Part shown: in pieces, positions 22,127-31,754 of the stretch
How positions within the stretch are numbered: position 1 is the stretch's first letter
Layout of the letters: each line of letters begins with the position of its first letter
Origin: Rathayibacter sp. VKM Ac-2879
Lineage (GTDB): Bacteria > Actinomycetota > Actinomycetes > Actinomycetales > Microbacteriaceae
Length of the DNA stretch: 64,000 bases
Direction of reading: 5' to 3'
NCBI RefSeq assembly: GCF_015351245.1
Contig: NZ_JADKSO010000002.1
Coordinates: 310,001 to 374,000, forward strand
Notes under the pieces: generated by a model
What the model was told of the DNA's origin: nothing
Seen by the model: only the letters and a program-made list of their open reading frames with translations
Database searches by the model: none
Position numbers and translations under genes: made by a program

Positions 22127-23670
22127 GCGCGCATGGCGACGAGATCGTCCGCCTGAGCGCCTCCGCCCTCGCCGGACGACTCGGCGAGGGCTCGATCTCC
22201 TCCGTCGAGGTGACCCGCGCCCACCTCGAGCGCATCGACGCCGTCGACGGTGCCGTGCACGCCTTCCTGCACGTCGCCTCCTCTACCGCTCTCACGACGG
22301 CCGAGGCCATCGACCGTCGCCGTGCCGAGGGCGAGACCCTTCACCCCCTGGCCGGCGTCCCGCTCGCCGTCAAGGACGTCATCGTCACGAACGACATGCC
22401 CACGACTGGCGGCTCACGGATCCTCGAGGGCTGGCGCCCGCCCTACGACGCGACGGTCATGCGCAAGGTCCGCGAGGCAGGTCTTGTGCCGATCGGCAAG
22501 ACCAACATGGACGAGTTCGCGATGGGCTCGACCACCGAGCACTCGGCTTACGGTCCCACGCACAACCCGTGGGACCTCGACCGCATCCCGGGCGGCTCGG
22601 GAGGCGGCTCCGCGGCCGCCGTCGCCAGCTACGAAGCCCCGCTCGCGCTCGGCTCCGACACCGGAGGCTCGATCCGCCAGCCCGCTCACGTGACCGGCAC
22701 CGTCGGCGTGAAGCCGACCTACGGCGGCGTCTCGCGCTACGGAGCGATCGCGCTCGCCTCCAGCCTCGACCAGATCGGCCCGGTCTCGCGCACCGTCCTC
22801 GACTCGGCGCTCCTGCACGACGTGATCGCGGGCCACGATCCGCGTGATTCCACCTCACTGCGCGACTCTTGGCCGTCGTTCGCCGACGCGGTGCGACGCG
22901 CCGACGTGAAGGGCCTGCGCATCGGCGTGCTCACCGAGCTCGACGGAGGCGAGGGCTTCCAGCCCGGCGTGCTTGCTCGCTTCCACGAGGCCCTCGCGGT
23001 GCTCGAGGGAGCCGGAGCGGAGATCGTCGAGGTCAGCGCGCCGAGCATCGAGCACGCCGTCGCCGCCTACTACCTGATCCTCCCCGCGGAGGCCTCGAGC
23101 AACCTCGCCAAGTTCGACTCGGTGCGCTTCGGTCTCAGGGTCGCTCCTCCCGGCGGAGGCACTGTCGAGCAGGTCATGGCGGCCACGCGCGGACAGGGCT
23201 TCGGCCCCGAGGTGAAGCGCCGCATCATCTTGGGCACCTATGCCCTCTCGGCGGGCTATTACGACGCGTATTACGGCAGCGCCCAAAAGGTGCGCACGCT
23301 CGTCCAGCGCGACTTCGACGCGGCTTTCGCGTCGGTCGACGTCATCGCCTCTCCCACCGCCCCGACGACCGCCTATCGCCTCGGCGAGAAGCTCGACGAC
23401 CCGCTGGCGATGTACCGCGGCGACATCGCGACGATCCCGGCGAACCTCGCCGGCATTCCGGGCATCTCGGTGCCGGCGGGCCTCGCCGACGAAGATGGGT
23501 TGCCGGTCGGCATCCAGTTCCTCGCGCCGGCTCGCCACGACGTCCGCCTCTACACCGTCGGCGGGGCGCTCGAGACGCTCCTCGAAGAGAAATGGGGCCA
23601 CCCTCTGCTCGCGAAGGCGCCCGATCTCGCCCGTTCCGTGCTCTCCGCCACCGAGGAAGGTGCCGTCTGA
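22123..23670 (+). CDS. gatA: Asp/Glu-tRNA amidotransferase subunit A (amidase)
   Basis: 515 residues. It liberates ammonia from glutamine for the amidotransferase. The amidase-signature triad is complete: Lys84 (AVKDVI), cis-Ser159 (GGSGGGS) and nucleophile Ser183 ([12 protein letters not shown]), with the 75/24 spacing of characterised GatA. Its presence implies that Gln-tRNA and/or Asn-tRNA is made by transamidation in this organism. GTG start overlaps gatC; its stop shares one base with gatB. Confidence 0.97.
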   Translation: MSAHGDEIVRLSASALAGRLGEGSISSVEVTRAHLERIDAVDGAVHAFLHVASSTALTTAEAIDRRRAEGETLHPLAGVPLAVKDVIVTNDMPTTGGSRILEGWRPPYDATVMRKVREAGLVPIGKTNMDEFAMGSTTEHSAYGPTHNPWDLDRIPGGSGGGSAAAVASYEAPLALGSDTGGSIRQPAHVTGTVGVKPTYGGVSRYGAIALASSLDQIGPVSRTVLDSALLHDVIAGHDPRDSTSLRDSWPSFADAVRRADVKGLRIGVLTELDGGEGFQPGVLARFHEALAVLEGAGAEIVEVSAPSIEHAVAAYYLILPAEASSNLAKFDSVRFGLRVAPPGGGTVEQVMAATRGQGFGPEVKRRIILGTYALSAGYYDAYYGSAQKVRTLVQRDFDAAFASVDVIASPTAPTTAYRLGEKLDDPLAMYRGDIATIPANLAGIPGISVPAGLADEDGLPVGIQFLAPARHDVRLYTVGGALETLLEEKWGHPLLAKAPDLARSVLSATEEGAV

Positions 23671-25184
23671 TGGCCTCCGCGCACACGTCCGCCCCTGCCC
23701 TCATGGACTACGACGAGGTGTTCGAGCGCTTCGAGCCGGTCCTCGGTTTCGAGGTGCATGTCGAGCTCAACACGAAGACCAAGATGTTCTCGGATGCACC
23801 GAACGAGTTCGGTTCCGAGCCCAACACGAACGTCACCCCGGTCGATCTCGGTCTCCCGGGCTCTCTTCCCGTCGTCAACGAGCAGGCCGTGCGCTACTCG
23901 ATCAGTCTCGGCCTCGCGCTCGGCTGCTCCATCGCGCCGTCGAGCCGCTTCGCGCGGAAGAATTACTTCTACCCGGACCTCGCGAAGAACTACCAGATCT
24001 CGCAATTCGACGAGCCGATCGCCTTCGAGGGCTCCGTCGAGATCGAGCTGGCCGACGGCACGCTCGTCGAGATTCCGATCGAGCGCGCCCACATGGAGGA
24101 AGACGCCGGCAAGCTCACGCACGTGGGCGGATCGACCGGCCGCATCCAGGGGGCGGAGTACTCGCTCGTCGACTACAACCGCGCCGGAGTTCCCCTCGTC
24201 GAGATCGTCACGAAGCCGATCTATGGCGCCGGCAAGAGTGCCCCCGAGTATGCGAAGGCCTACGTCGCCACGATCCGCGACATCGTGCTCGCCCTCGGCA
24301 TCTCCGACGCCAAGATGGAGCGCGGCAACCTGCGCTGCGATGCCAACGTCTCCCTCCGCCCGCTCGGCCAAGAGAAGCTGGGCACGCGCACCGAGACCAA
24401 GAACGTCAACTCGCTGCGCTCGGTCGAGCGCGCCGTGCGCTACGAGATCCAGCGGCAGGCTGCGATCCTCGCAGCCGGCGGCACGATCACGCAGGAGACG
24501 CGCCACTGGCACGAGGACACGGGCCGCACGTCCGCGGGGCGCCCGAAGAGCGATGCCGACGACTACCGCTACTTCCCCGAGCCCGACCTGCTGCCGGTCG
24601 TGCCGAGCGCCGAGCTGATCGAGGAGCTGCGCGCCGCGCTCCCCGAGAAGCCCGCCGTCCGCCGCCGTCGGCTCAAGGCCGACTGGGGCTTCACCGATCT
24701 CGAGTTCCAGGACGTCGCCAACAGCGGTCTGCTCCTCGAGATCGCCGAGACCGTCGCCGCCGGCGCGAGCCCGCAGGCCGCACGCAAATGGTGGACCGGC
24801 GAGATCGCCCGGCTGGCCAACGTCGCGGGAGGCGACCCTTCGGCTCTCGTCACACCGGCCCAGGTCGCCGAGCTCGCCCGACTCATCGAAAGCGGCACCC
24901 TGACCGATCGCCTCGCCCGCGAGGTCCTCCAGGGCGTCATCGCCGGAGAGGGCACCCCGCAGGAGGTCGTCGACGCCCGCGGGCTCGCCGTCGTGTCGGA
25001 CGACGGGGCGCTCATCGAGGCGATTGACGCGGCCCTGGCCTCGCAGCCCGACGTGCTCGCGAAGATCCGCGACGGCAAGGTGCAGGCCGCGGGTGCCGTG
25101 ATCGGCGCCGTGATGAAGGCCATGAAGGGTCAGGCCGACGCGGCCCGCGTCCGCGAGCTCGTCCTGGAGCGCGCGGCCGGCTGA
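23670..25184 (+). CDS. gatB: Asp/Glu-tRNA amidotransferase subunit B
   Basis: 504 residues. It phosphorylates and amidates the mischarged aminoacyl-tRNA. The GatB catalytic domain starts with [20 protein letters not shown]. Conserved blocks follow: [51 protein letters not shown] and [12 protein letters not shown]. The C-terminal tRNA-binding YqeY-like tail ([10 protein letters not shown] to the end) is complete. Its ATG is the TGATG junction with gatA. Confidence 0.97.
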   Translation: MASAHTSAPALMDYDEVFERFEPVLGFEVHVELNTKTKMFSDAPNEFGSEPNTNVTPVDLGLPGSLPVVNEQAVRYSISLGLALGCSIAPSSRFARKNYFYPDLAKNYQISQFDEPIAFEGSVEIELADGTLVEIPIERAHMEEDAGKLTHVGGSTGRIQGAEYSLVDYNRAGVPLVEIVTKPIYGAGKSAPEYAKAYVATIRDIVLALGISDAKMERGNLRCDANVSLRPLGQEKLGTRTETKNVNSLRSVERAVRYEIQRQAAILAAGGTITQETRHWHEDTGRTSAGRPKSDADDYRYFPEPDLLPVVPSAELIEELRAALPEKPAVRRRRLKADWGFTDLEFQDVANSGLLLEIAETVAAGASPQAARKWWTGEIARLANVAGGDPSALVTPAQVAELARLIESGTLTDRLAREVLQGVIAGEGTPQEVVDARGLAVVSDDGALIEAIDAALASQPDVLAKIRDGKVQAAGAVIGAVMKAMKGQADAARVRELVLERAAG

Positions 25185-25293
25185 CGCGGGGGACGCGATC
25201 ACGGTCGGCGCCGGCGGCCGTCGCTGAGCTGTCGGCGCGAGTGCGGGGGTTACCCGGATGCCGCGCACAGGCGCGGTCCGCCAGAGTGGAGTC

Positions 25294-25476
25294 ATGGCTA
25301 CTCTCGTGCGCCCCCGTCGGGGCAAGATCATCGCCGGCGTCTGCGCCGCTCTCGCCCGCCGCTTCGGTTGGAGCCCCTTCGTGGTGCGCCTGCTGTTCGT
25401 GCTCTCGTGCCTTCTTCCCGGGCCGCAGATCATCGCCTACCTCATCCTGTGGATCGTGATCCCGAAGCAGAAGTAG
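25294..25476 (+). CDS. PspC-domain small membrane protein
   Basis: 60 residues. The PspC domain is nearly the whole protein: LVRPRRGKIIAGVCAALARR, then FVVRLLFVLSCLLPGPQ and a hydrophobic C-terminal helix ending in a basic KQK. PspC-like proteins are inner-membrane stress-associated proteins, and short stand-alone copies are common in actinobacteria. The ATG at 25294 begins the conserved domain; an upstream in-frame ATG at 25258 adds 12 unconserved residues. Confidence 0.8.
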   Translation: MATLVRPRRGKIIAGVCAALARRFGWSPFVVRLLFVLSCLLPGPQIIAYLILWIVIPKQK

Positions 25477-25537
25477 ACGGCTCGGCTTCCACCGCTTCCT
25501 CTGAGAGAACGCTCAGCGGCAGCCGCGGTGCGGGGCC

Positions 25538-25543
25538 TACGGT
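25538..25543 (+). promoter_or_regulatory. -10 element TACGGT upstream of the Gly-rich-tail gene
   Basis: TACGGT 40 bases before the ATG at 25584. A GTG 6 bases after it is out of frame, so here the mRNA has a short leader with a GAGGAGGAG ribosome site rather than a leaderless start. Confidence 0.45.
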
Positions 25544-25583
25544 TGCGCTGTGCGCCCCACGTCGTGGCGCCGAGGAGGAGATC

Positions 25584-26195
25584 ATGGGATTCCTGGACCG
25601 ACTGCTGGGCCGCGACGAGCAGCCCGAGGGCGCGCGTCGAGCGCCTGCCGCCTCCGATGCCGGAGTGTCTCCGGCGTACGGCACGCCCCCGGGCCGTTCG
25701 GCCCGTAGCGAGGACGAGATCGCGATCGAGCGCTATCGCTATCTCTTGCGCACCGCGCCCCCTGAAGCGCTCGAGCAGGTGCATCGCGAGGCCTTCGAGA
25801 AGCTCACGCCCGAGCAGCGGCAGCAGGTGTTCCGTCAGCTCAGCGAAAACGCGCCCGTGGGGGACGCGCCGCGCGACGACTCTCCGAGCACTCTGGCGCA
25901 GTCGGCGACCCGTAGCGAGCTGCGTCAGCCGGGCTTCATGGAACGTCGGTTCGCCGGGGGAGGCGGAATGGGCTTCGGAGGCGTCCTCGCGACGTCGATG
26001 CTCGGAACGATCGCAGGCTTCGCGATCGGCTCCCTGGTCGCCGACGCGTTCCTCCCCGATGCCGGAGCCGACATGGCGTCCGGCGAGGGAGGCGACGCCG
26101 GAGCGGGTGCCGGAGACGAGGGCGGCTGGGGAGGAGACGGCGGCTGGGGCGACTCGGGTGGCGATTTCGGTGGCGGCGGAGACTTCGGCTTCTAG
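25584..26195 (+). CDS. Hypothetical protein with hydrophobic segment and Gly/Asp-rich tail
   Basis: 203 residues. Residues ~45-90 form a charged helical region (EIAIERYRYLLRTAPPEALE, then LTPEQRQQVFRQL). A short hydrophobic stretch at ~135-155 (GVLATSMLGTIAGFAIGSLV) could cross or dip into the membrane. The C-terminus is a low-complexity Gly/Asp/Trp repeat ending GGGGDFGF. Similar architectures occur in other Microbacteriaceae with unreliable annotations; function unknown. GAGGAGGAG lies 4 bases before the ATG. Convergent with the acyl-CoA ligase. Confidence 0.75.
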   Translation: MGFLDRLLGRDEQPEGARRAPAASDAGVSPAYGTPPGRSARSEDEIAIERYRYLLRTAPPEALEQVHREAFEKLTPEQRQQVFRQLSENAPVGDAPRDDSPSTLAQSATRSELRQPGFMERRFAGGGGMGFGGVLATSMLGTIAGFAIGSLVADAFLPDAGADMASGEGGDAGAGAGDEGGWGGDGGWGDSGGDFGGGGDFGF

Positions 26196-26261
26196 GGCCG
26201 CCGCCGATCGGCCATCGACGATCGCTCGGCTGACGGCGCCGGGGGCTTCGTGCTCTCGTCG

Positions 26262-27953
26262 TCAGCCGCGACCTTCGTCGAGCAGCAGCGCCTTCACCTC
26301 GCGTCGGAGGACCTTGCCGATCATGCTCCGCGGCAGTTCGTCGACGACCACGATCCGCTTCGGCACCTTGTAGGGCGTGAGCGCCTCGCGCACGGCCGCC
26401 CGCGCCGCCTCCGGATCGAAGGAGGCGCCGGGCTCGAGCACGACCGCCGCGGCGATCGATTCGCCGCTGTGCGGATGGGGTAGCCCCACGACGGCGACGT
26501 CGCGGACGGCCGAGAACCGGCGGAGCACCTCCTCGACCTCGGTCGGCGAGACATTGAACCCACCGGTGATGATGAGCTCCTTGATCCGATCCACGATCCG
26601 CACGAAGCCGTCCTCGTCGATCGTCGCGATGTCGCCCGTGCGGAACCAGCCGTCGCGGGTGAACGTGCGTGCCGTCTCGTCGGGCTTGCGGTGGTAGCCG
26701 CGGAAGACCTGTGGACCACGAACGACGAGCTCGCCCTGCTCACCGGGCGCGAGCTCGATCTCGGGGGAGTCGGGGTCGACGATGCGCGCATCCGTGCCGG
26801 GTAGCGGGAGGCCGACTGTTCCGGCGCGGCGGGTCGGGCCGACCGGATTGGCCATCAGGACGGGCGAGGTCTCGGAGAGCCCGTAACCCTCGACGAGCGT
26901 GCCCCCCGTCTGCGCCTCGAACGAGTCGACGAGCGCAGGGTCGAGCGGCATCGCGCCCGAGATCGCGATCTCGATGCCTTTCAGCGAGACGCCGCGATCC
27001 TGGGCGCGGGCGGCCAGCCGCTCGGCGATCGGTGGGACCGCGGGCAGGAACGTCGCGGGGTGCTTCCGCACGACGGCGAGCACGAGGTCGGGGTCGAACT
27101 TCGGGAACAAGACCAGACGTGCGCCCATGCTCATCGCGAAGGTGAGGCAGAGGGTGAGCCCGTAGGCGTGGAACATGGGCAGGACCGCGTAGACGACGCA
27201 ATCGCCGCGTCGCACCTGCGGCACCCACGCGCGCGATTGCGCGGCGTTCGCGGTGAGGTTCGCGTGCGTCAGCTCGGCGCCCTTGGGCGTGCCGGTCGTG
27301 CCGCTCGTGTACTGGATGACGGCGAGGTCCTCGGCCGCGGGCCGGGGATGCGCGGGGTCGAGACGACGGCGGAGGAGAGACTCCCACTCGACGGCGCCGC
27401 GCGAGCGGCCCGTGAGCGCAGCGCGCGACTCCCGGACTCGACGCAGGGGCAAGCGCAACGCCGCACGCAAGTGCGCGGGCATCGCGTGGGTGAGGTCGAC
27501 CGCGATGATGGTCTCGACGCCCAGATCCTCCGGCAGCTCCTGCACGGTCGGGACGACGCGGTTCCAGGCGATGACTGTGCGGGCACCGTGGTCCTCGAAC
27601 TGGTGGCGCAGTTCGCGCGGCGTGTAGAGCGGATTGTGCTCGACGACGACCGCGCCCAGTCGGAGCACCGCATAGAACGCGACGACGTGCTGCGGGCAGT
27701 TGGGGAGGATGAGCGCGACCGGGTCGCCCGCGCGCACGCCTCGTCGGCGCAGGCCCTCCGCCGCTCGTTCGACCTCGTCGGCGAGCTGGGAGTAGCTCGT
27801 CGAGCGACCGAAGAACTCCAGCGCGACATGCCGCGGGTACCGGCGCGCCGACTCCGTGACGATGTCGACCAGCGAACCGGTCGGGAGCTCCAGCTCCGTG
27901 GGCACTCCGGGCGCGTAGCTCCGGAGCCAGGGTCGGGGCGGATGAGAACTCAC
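26262..27953 (-). CDS. AMP-dependent long-chain acyl-CoA synthetase/ligase (FadD-like)
   Basis: 563 residues, ANL superfamily. It activates a carboxylic acid as acyl-AMP then acyl-CoA. The P-loop-like motif is YTSGTTGTPKGAELTHANL. VEGYGLSETSPVLMANP gives the A5 motif, GWFRTGDIATIDEDGFVRIV the hinge region, and VPKRIVVVDELPRSMIGKVL the catalytic Lys at the C-terminus. The order fits a fatty acyl-CoA ligase; chain length cannot be read. The GTG at 27953 follows TAGAGT by 7 bases and replaces the ATG three codons upstream, which lies between the -10 and the GTG. Confidence 0.9.
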   Translation of the reverse strand: MSSHPPRPWLRSYAPGVPTELELPTGSLVDIVTESARRYPRHVALEFFGRSTSYSQLADEVERAAEGLRRRGVRAGDPVALILPNCPQHVVAFYAVLRLGAVVVEHNPLYTPRELRHQFEDHGARTVIAWNRVVPTVQELPEDLGVETIIAVDLTHAMPAHLRAALRLPLRRVRESRAALTGRSRGAVEWESLLRRRLDPAHPRPAAEDLAVIQYTSGTTGTPKGAELTHANLTANAAQSRAWVPQVRRGDCVVYAVLPMFHAYGLTLCLTFAMSMGARLVLFPKFDPDLVLAVVRKHPATFLPAVPPIAERLAARAQDRGVSLKGIEIAISGAMPLDPALVDSFEAQTGGTLVEGYGLSETSPVLMANPVGPTRRAGTVGLPLPGTDARIVDPDSPEIELAPGEQGELVVRGPQVFRGYHRKPDETARTFTRDGWFRTGDIATIDEDGFVRIVDRIKELIITGGFNVSPTEVEEVLRRFSAVRDVAVVGLPHPHSGESIAAAVVLEPGASFDPEAARAAVREALTPYKVPKRIVVVDELPRSMIGKVLRREVKALLLDEGRG

Positions 27954-27960
27954 CCGCCCC

Positions 27961-27966
27961 ACTCTA
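27961..27966 (-). promoter_or_regulatory. -10 element TAGAGT, leaderless start of acyl-CoA ligase
   Basis: TAGAGT on the minus strand ends 7 bases before the GTG at 27953. Confidence 0.6.
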
Positions 27967-27985
27967 GGTGCAGCTCTCGAGCGGC

Positions 27986-28642
27986 CTAAGAGCGTTGCGC
28001 GACGGCCTCTTCGATCGGCGTGGAGCCCGAGACGATCTCCCAGGTCTTGCCGATGGACGTGGGTTCAGCGAGCACGGCGAGTACCGTCGCGGCGACATCC
28101 TCTCGCGGGATGCTGCCGCGCTCCACGTGCTCACCAAGGGTGATAGCGCCCGTGCCCTCATCGGTCGTGAGGCCGCCGGGGCGGAGGATCGTCCAGTCGA
28201 GATCGGAGTCGCGCAGCGCCGTGTCCGCGTCGCGCTTCGCCTCGACGTAGGCGCGCCAGCCCTCTTCGGTGTCCTCGGGGAGCGGCTCGTCGACTCCGAT
28301 GGCGCTGATCTGCACGAAGTGCTGCACACCCACGAGGGTCGCCGTCTGCTGGCTGAGCAGCGACGCGCCCAGATCAACCGTGCGCTTACGCTCGGGGCCG
28401 GAGTCGGGGCCGGCACCGGCGGTGAACACGAGGGCATCGACAGGGCCGAGCGCCTCCGCGAAGGCCTCCGGAGTAGTGTCCTCGAGGTCGTGCACGAGGG
28501 GCTCGCTGCCGAGGCGGATGATGTCCTCCGCGTGCTCGGGGTTGCGGACGACTCCGACCGATTCGTGTCCGGCGTCGTACAGCAGATGCAGGATCCGCTG
28601 CCCGACCTTGCCGTGGGCTCCGATGACGGCGACGCGTGTCAT
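27986..28642 (-). CDS. NAD(P)-binding protein, atypical SDR (NAD(P)H-binding/NmrA-like)
   Basis: 218 residues, one Rossmann domain. The N-terminal RVAVIGAHGKVGQRILHLL is the GxxGxxG dinucleotide site of atypical short-chain dehydrogenases. DALVFTAGAG, FVQISAIGV and ILRPGGLTTDEGTG are the later conserved blocks, and YVEAKRDAD supplies the YxxxK-type Tyr/Lys. Substrate unknown. The ATG at 28642 has AGGAGGAGG 8 bases upstream. It is transcribed toward the acyl-CoA ligase with 32 bases between them, but the ligase has its own promoter. Confidence 0.88.
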   Translation of the reverse strand: MTRVAVIGAHGKVGQRILHLLYDAGHESVGVVRNPEHAEDIIRLGSEPLVHDLEDTTPEAFAEALGPVDALVFTAGAGPDSGPERKRTVDLGASLLSQQTATLVGVQHFVQISAIGVDEPLPEDTEEGWRAYVEAKRDADTALRDSDLDWTILRPGGLTTDEGTGAITLGEHVERGSIPREDVAATVLAVLAEPTSIGKTWEIVSGSTPIEEAVAQRS

Positions 28643-28742
28643 GGTCCGTTCCTCCTCCTGGTCGGGGCGGCGCCCCTCGTGGGTACTCGCGTCCATCCTG
28701 CCCCGGGTCGAGGGGGAGACGCATCCGCTCGGCCGGCGGATG

Positions 28743-29339
28743 TCAGGCGGCGAGGCGATCGTCGCGACCGGTCAGCGCGAGGAGCCGGCTCTGAAGGTCT
28801 GCGTCCTCGTCGACCGGCACCGGTGCTGCGTACAGGCCGCTCGCGCGCAGCGTCTCCTCCTGCGGAGCGAACATCTCCCACACGGCGCCCACGAGGGAGT
28901 CGTCGAGCCGCTCGTCGCTTCCCGTGGCGCGAGCGAGGTCCCAGGCGTGCACGGTCACGTCGGCGACCTGCTCCTGAACGAGCTCGAGCGCGCTCACCGT
29001 GTCGCGGCCGAGGTGGAAGACGGCGGCGGGATCGGCCGAGAGCGTCGCCTCCCGCAGCCTCGCAGTGACCCGCTGCCACTCGCTACGCAGATCGGCTCCG
29101 ACCGACTCGAGGCGGATCGGCGAGTCCTCCCCTCCCGACAGGAGGGTGTGCGCGCGCTGCTGCTCGCGGATCACGTGGAGCACGAGCGCTCGGGTGTCCC
29201 ACTCGGTGTCGGGGGTCGGCGCCGACCAGTCCTCGACCGCGGCGAGCCGAGTCGCGAAGGCCTCGTGGGCGAGGTCTTGCAGGGCGAGCCAGCGGGTCAG
29301 CGGGGAGCGGTCGGGAAAGTCGGGCTGCGCGTGCGTCAT
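28743..29339 (-). CDS. DinB-like/mycothiol-dependent isomerase-fold protein (TIGR03086-type)
   Basis: 198 residues of the four-helix DinB/maleylpyruvate-isomerase N-terminal fold. Metal-site histidines lie in TRALVLHVIREQ (residue ~53) and in VADVTVHAWDLARATG (residue ~132), the latter being the TIGR03086 signature. Such proteins are thought to use mycothiol as a thiol cofactor, consistent with an actinobacterium. Specific reaction unknown. The ATG is preceded by GGAGAG. Divergent from dinB. Confidence 0.82.
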   Translation of the reverse strand: MTHAQPDFPDRSPLTRWLALQDLAHEAFATRLAAVEDWSAPTPDTEWDTRALVLHVIREQQRAHTLLSGGEDSPIRLESVGADLRSEWQRVTARLREATLSADPAAVFHLGRDTVSALELVQEQVADVTVHAWDLARATGSDERLDDSLVGAVWEMFAPQEETLRASGLYAAPVPVDEDADLQSRLLALTGRDDRLAA

Positions 29340-29473
29340 GGTCTCTCCGTACGTCGGGGTGCTCGGGACAACTCGATGACGGCTCCCGTCATTCCCCTCG
29401 TCGCCGGACGGCGTCGATGTCGGGGGTCCGTGCGACGATGGCGAGGGGCGCAGACGAGCGAGCAGGGCGAGGC

Positions 29474-30754
29474 ATGAGCAAGCAGGATGGCACGGGGCGA
29501 CAGGTCACGACGACCCCGCTCGACGACCCGCGCGCGAACATTCTGCATATCGACATGGACGCCTTCTTTGCCTCGGTCGAGCTGCTCGATCGGCCAGAAC
29601 TGCGCGGCCGGCCGGTCATCGTCGGCCACCTGGGCGCACGCTCCGTCGTCACGGCGGCCACCTACGAGGCGCGTCGCTACGGCGTCAATTCGGCGATGCC
29701 GATGGCTCTCGCAATACGGCGCTGTCCGCAGGCCGTGGTCCTCGAGCCGCATATGGAGCGGTATCGCGACGCCTCCCGTGCGGTCATGGCGATCTTCGAG
29801 TCGTTCACGCCCCTGGTCGAGCGGCTCAGCATCGACGAGGCGTTCCTCGACGTCTCGGGTGCGCGCCGCATCGCGGGCTCGCCGTTCGCGATCGGCACGG
29901 CCATCCGCGCCCGCGTCCACCACGAGCTGGGGCTCACCTGCTCGGTCGGCATCGCAAGCACCAAGTTCGTCGCCAAGCTCGCCTCGGGCCGATCCAAACC
30001 CGACGGCCTGCTCGTGGTGCCCTCCGACGGAGTGCGCGAGTTCCTCGATCCCCTCCCCGTGAGTGCTCTCTGGGGTGTCGGCGCCTCCACCGAGGAGGCG
30101 CTCGTGCGACGAGGGCTGCGTACCGTCGCCGATGTGGCCTCCGCCCCGCTCGCCTCCCTCGTCGCCGGCCTCGGCGATGCCGCCGGCCGCCGTCTCCACG
30201 CACTCGCCAACGGGGTCGATCCCCGCTCGGTCGACACCCGTCAGATCGAGAAGAGCGCGGGGCACGAGATCACCTTCGCCGCCGATGTCGCCGATCCCGA
30301 GCTGGTTCGCCGTGAGCTGTTGCGCCTCTGCGACAAGGTCGCGGTGCGGATGCGCCGCTCGGGCGTGCGCTGCCGCACCGTCGCGGTCAAGGTGCGCTTC
30401 GGCGACTTCAGCACGCTGACGCGCTCGCGGACCCTCGCCGAGGCGAGCGACGTGGCGCGCGTGCTCTTCGAGGCCGCCTCTGCCCTGCTGGAGGCGGCGA
30501 ATCCGCTGCACCGCCCGGTGCGCCTCATCGGGGTGCGCGGCGAGCAGCTTGTCGAGGGTGACGACGTCGCATTCTCGCTGTGGAGCGACTCCGACGACTG
30601 GCGCGACGCCGAGCTCGCGGTCGACGGCGTGTCCGCCCGCTTCGGCTCGGGCGCCGTCCGGCCCGCGTCGCTTCTGGCGCGTTCGGCCCCGGAGTCGGCC
30701 AAGGGGATCGACCTCAGCGACACGCTCGCTACGCGGAGCCGATCGTCAGACTGA
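29474..30754 (+). CDS. dinB: DNA polymerase IV (Y-family)
   Basis: 426 residues. Error-prone translesion polymerase. The palm motifs are ILHIDMDAFFASVE and LSIDEAFLDVSGA, carrying the catalytic carboxylates. GLTCSVGIASTKFVAKLAS follows, then the HhH thumb (ALWGVGASTEEAL) and a little-finger domain. The C-terminus lacks an obvious QLxLF-type clamp-binding tail, and the last 26 bases overlap the 3' end of the convergent gene. The ATG at 29474 was preferred over the frame's first ATG (29417) because conservation starts just after it. Confidence 0.94.
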   Translation: MSKQDGTGRQVTTTPLDDPRANILHIDMDAFFASVELLDRPELRGRPVIVGHLGARSVVTAATYEARRYGVNSAMPMALAIRRCPQAVVLEPHMERYRDASRAVMAIFESFTPLVERLSIDEAFLDVSGARRIAGSPFAIGTAIRARVHHELGLTCSVGIASTKFVAKLASGRSKPDGLLVVPSDGVREFLDPLPVSALWGVGASTEEALVRRGLRTVADVASAPLASLVAGLGDAAGRRLHALANGVDPRSVDTRQIEKSAGHEITFAADVADPELVRRELLRLCDKVAVRMRRSGVRCRTVAVKVRFGDFSTLTRSRTLAEASDVARVLFEAASALLEAANPLHRPVRLIGVRGEQLVEGDDVAFSLWSDSDDWRDAELAVDGVSARFGSGAVRPASLLARSAPESAKGIDLSDTLATRSRSSD

Positions 30755-31652
30755 TGGGTCGATGGTCCGAACCGTTCGGCGGCAGCACGGCGAGGGTGGA
30801 CGCCGGAATGCCCTGCGCCAGCGCGTGATCGAGGGAGACGACGGGCAGGAGCGACGGCCATGTCGCCGGAAACCCGATCCCCCCGCTGCGCACGAGCCTC
30901 GCCTCCGCGAGGACGGGGGCGAAGAGATGGTCGTCGATCGGGGTGTTGAAGTCGCCGATCACCACCTTCCGCGCGGAGTCGTCAGCGTGGAGCGTCGAGG
31001 CGAGGCCGCTCAGCATCGTGTCGCGCTCGGCGTGGTCGCCCGGCCGGAACGATGCGAGGTGCACGACGAACACCCGAGTGCTCCCGAGCGGAGTGTCGAC
31101 GTCGACCGCGAGCGCGCGATCCCAGCCGAGCCCGAGGTCGAGCGGCTCCTCGTTCGAGAGCTCGGTGCGGCTCCAGAGTCCCACCGTGCTGGTCACGAAG
31201 GAGTAGGGATAGTCGGCAGAGAGCGCCGCATCCACGGCGTCCCTGGCCTGGCCGTCGACCTCCTGCAGCGCGATGGCGTCGGGCCCGCGGGCGGCCAGCG
31301 CCCGCGCCACGTCGCCGGCATCGCCACTCGTCCCGATGTTCTGACTGAGCACGGTGAAGGCGCCCGACTCGACCGGTGGTCCGGGCAGGGCGACGGGGAG
31401 CACCAGCACGCCGTACACCATCGCGAGGACGATCGCGGAGGCGGCGGCCCGGCGTGAGCGCAACGACATCGCGCCGGTAAGCAACAGGACGACCGCGAGA
31501 CCCGACCACGGGATCGCCGTCTCGACGACCGACAGCCAGCCGAACGGATCCGGGAGCACACGGTGGAACGCGAGGAACCCCGCGAGAGCGAGGCTCGTTC
31601 CCGTGACGACGGCCGTGCGCGCCGTGCTGCGTCGGCGGGTTCGCGAGGGCAT
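30729..31652 (-). CDS. Membrane-anchored endonuclease/exonuclease/phosphatase-family protein
   Basis: 307 residues. Three N-terminal hydrophobic helices (about residues 14-30, 45-62 and 70-90) anchor an extracytoplasmic EEP domain. Metal and catalytic residues are seen in TVLSQNIG, ALQEVDG (Glu), VIGDFNTP (Asp/Asn) and GSDHRPI (the terminal Asp-His pair). The domain could be a phosphodiesterase or nuclease; the substrate is not readable. Start follows CATACT by 6 bases. The 3' end overlaps dinB by 26 bases on the other strand. Confidence 0.86.
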   Translation of the reverse strand: MPSRTRRRSTARTAVVTGTSLALAGFLAFHRVLPDPFGWLSVVETAIPWSGLAVVLLLTGAMSLRSRRAAASAIVLAMVYGVLVLPVALPGPPVESGAFTVLSQNIGTSGDAGDVARALAARGPDAIALQEVDGQARDAVDAALSADYPYSFVTSTVGLWSRTELSNEEPLDLGLGWDRALAVDVDTPLGSTRVFVVHLASFRPGDHAERDTMLSGLASTLHADDSARKVVIGDFNTPIDDHLFAPVLAEARLVRSGGIGFPATWPSLLPVVSLDHALAQGIPASTLAVLPPNGSDHRPISLTIGSA

Positions 31653-31658
31653 CCGTCG

Positions 31659-31664
31659 AGTATG
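31659..31664 (-). promoter_or_regulatory. -10 element CATACT, leaderless start of EEP protein
   Basis: CATACT (one mismatch to TATACT) on the minus strand ends 6 bases before the ATG at 31652. Confidence 0.5.
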
Positions 31665-31741
31665 ACCGCTGGTCGCGCCGGTGAGGTGGGCGACTCCTGT
31701 GGACGGCCGGCCGGAGCTTGTCGCGCCCGAGACCCGCGGAG

Positions 31742-31747
31742 TACGGT
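31742..31747 (+). promoter_or_regulatory. -10 element TACGGT, leaderless start of GerW-like gene
   Basis: TACGGT ends 7 bases before the ATG at 31755; there is no Shine-Dalgarno. Confidence 0.6.
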
Positions 31748-31754
31748 CGGTCCC

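Noticed and set aside
25550-25552. Leaderless GTG after TACGGT at 25538
   Set aside because: The GTG is out of frame with the downstream gene and opens only a shadow frame; the real ATG at 25584 has GAGGAGGAG.
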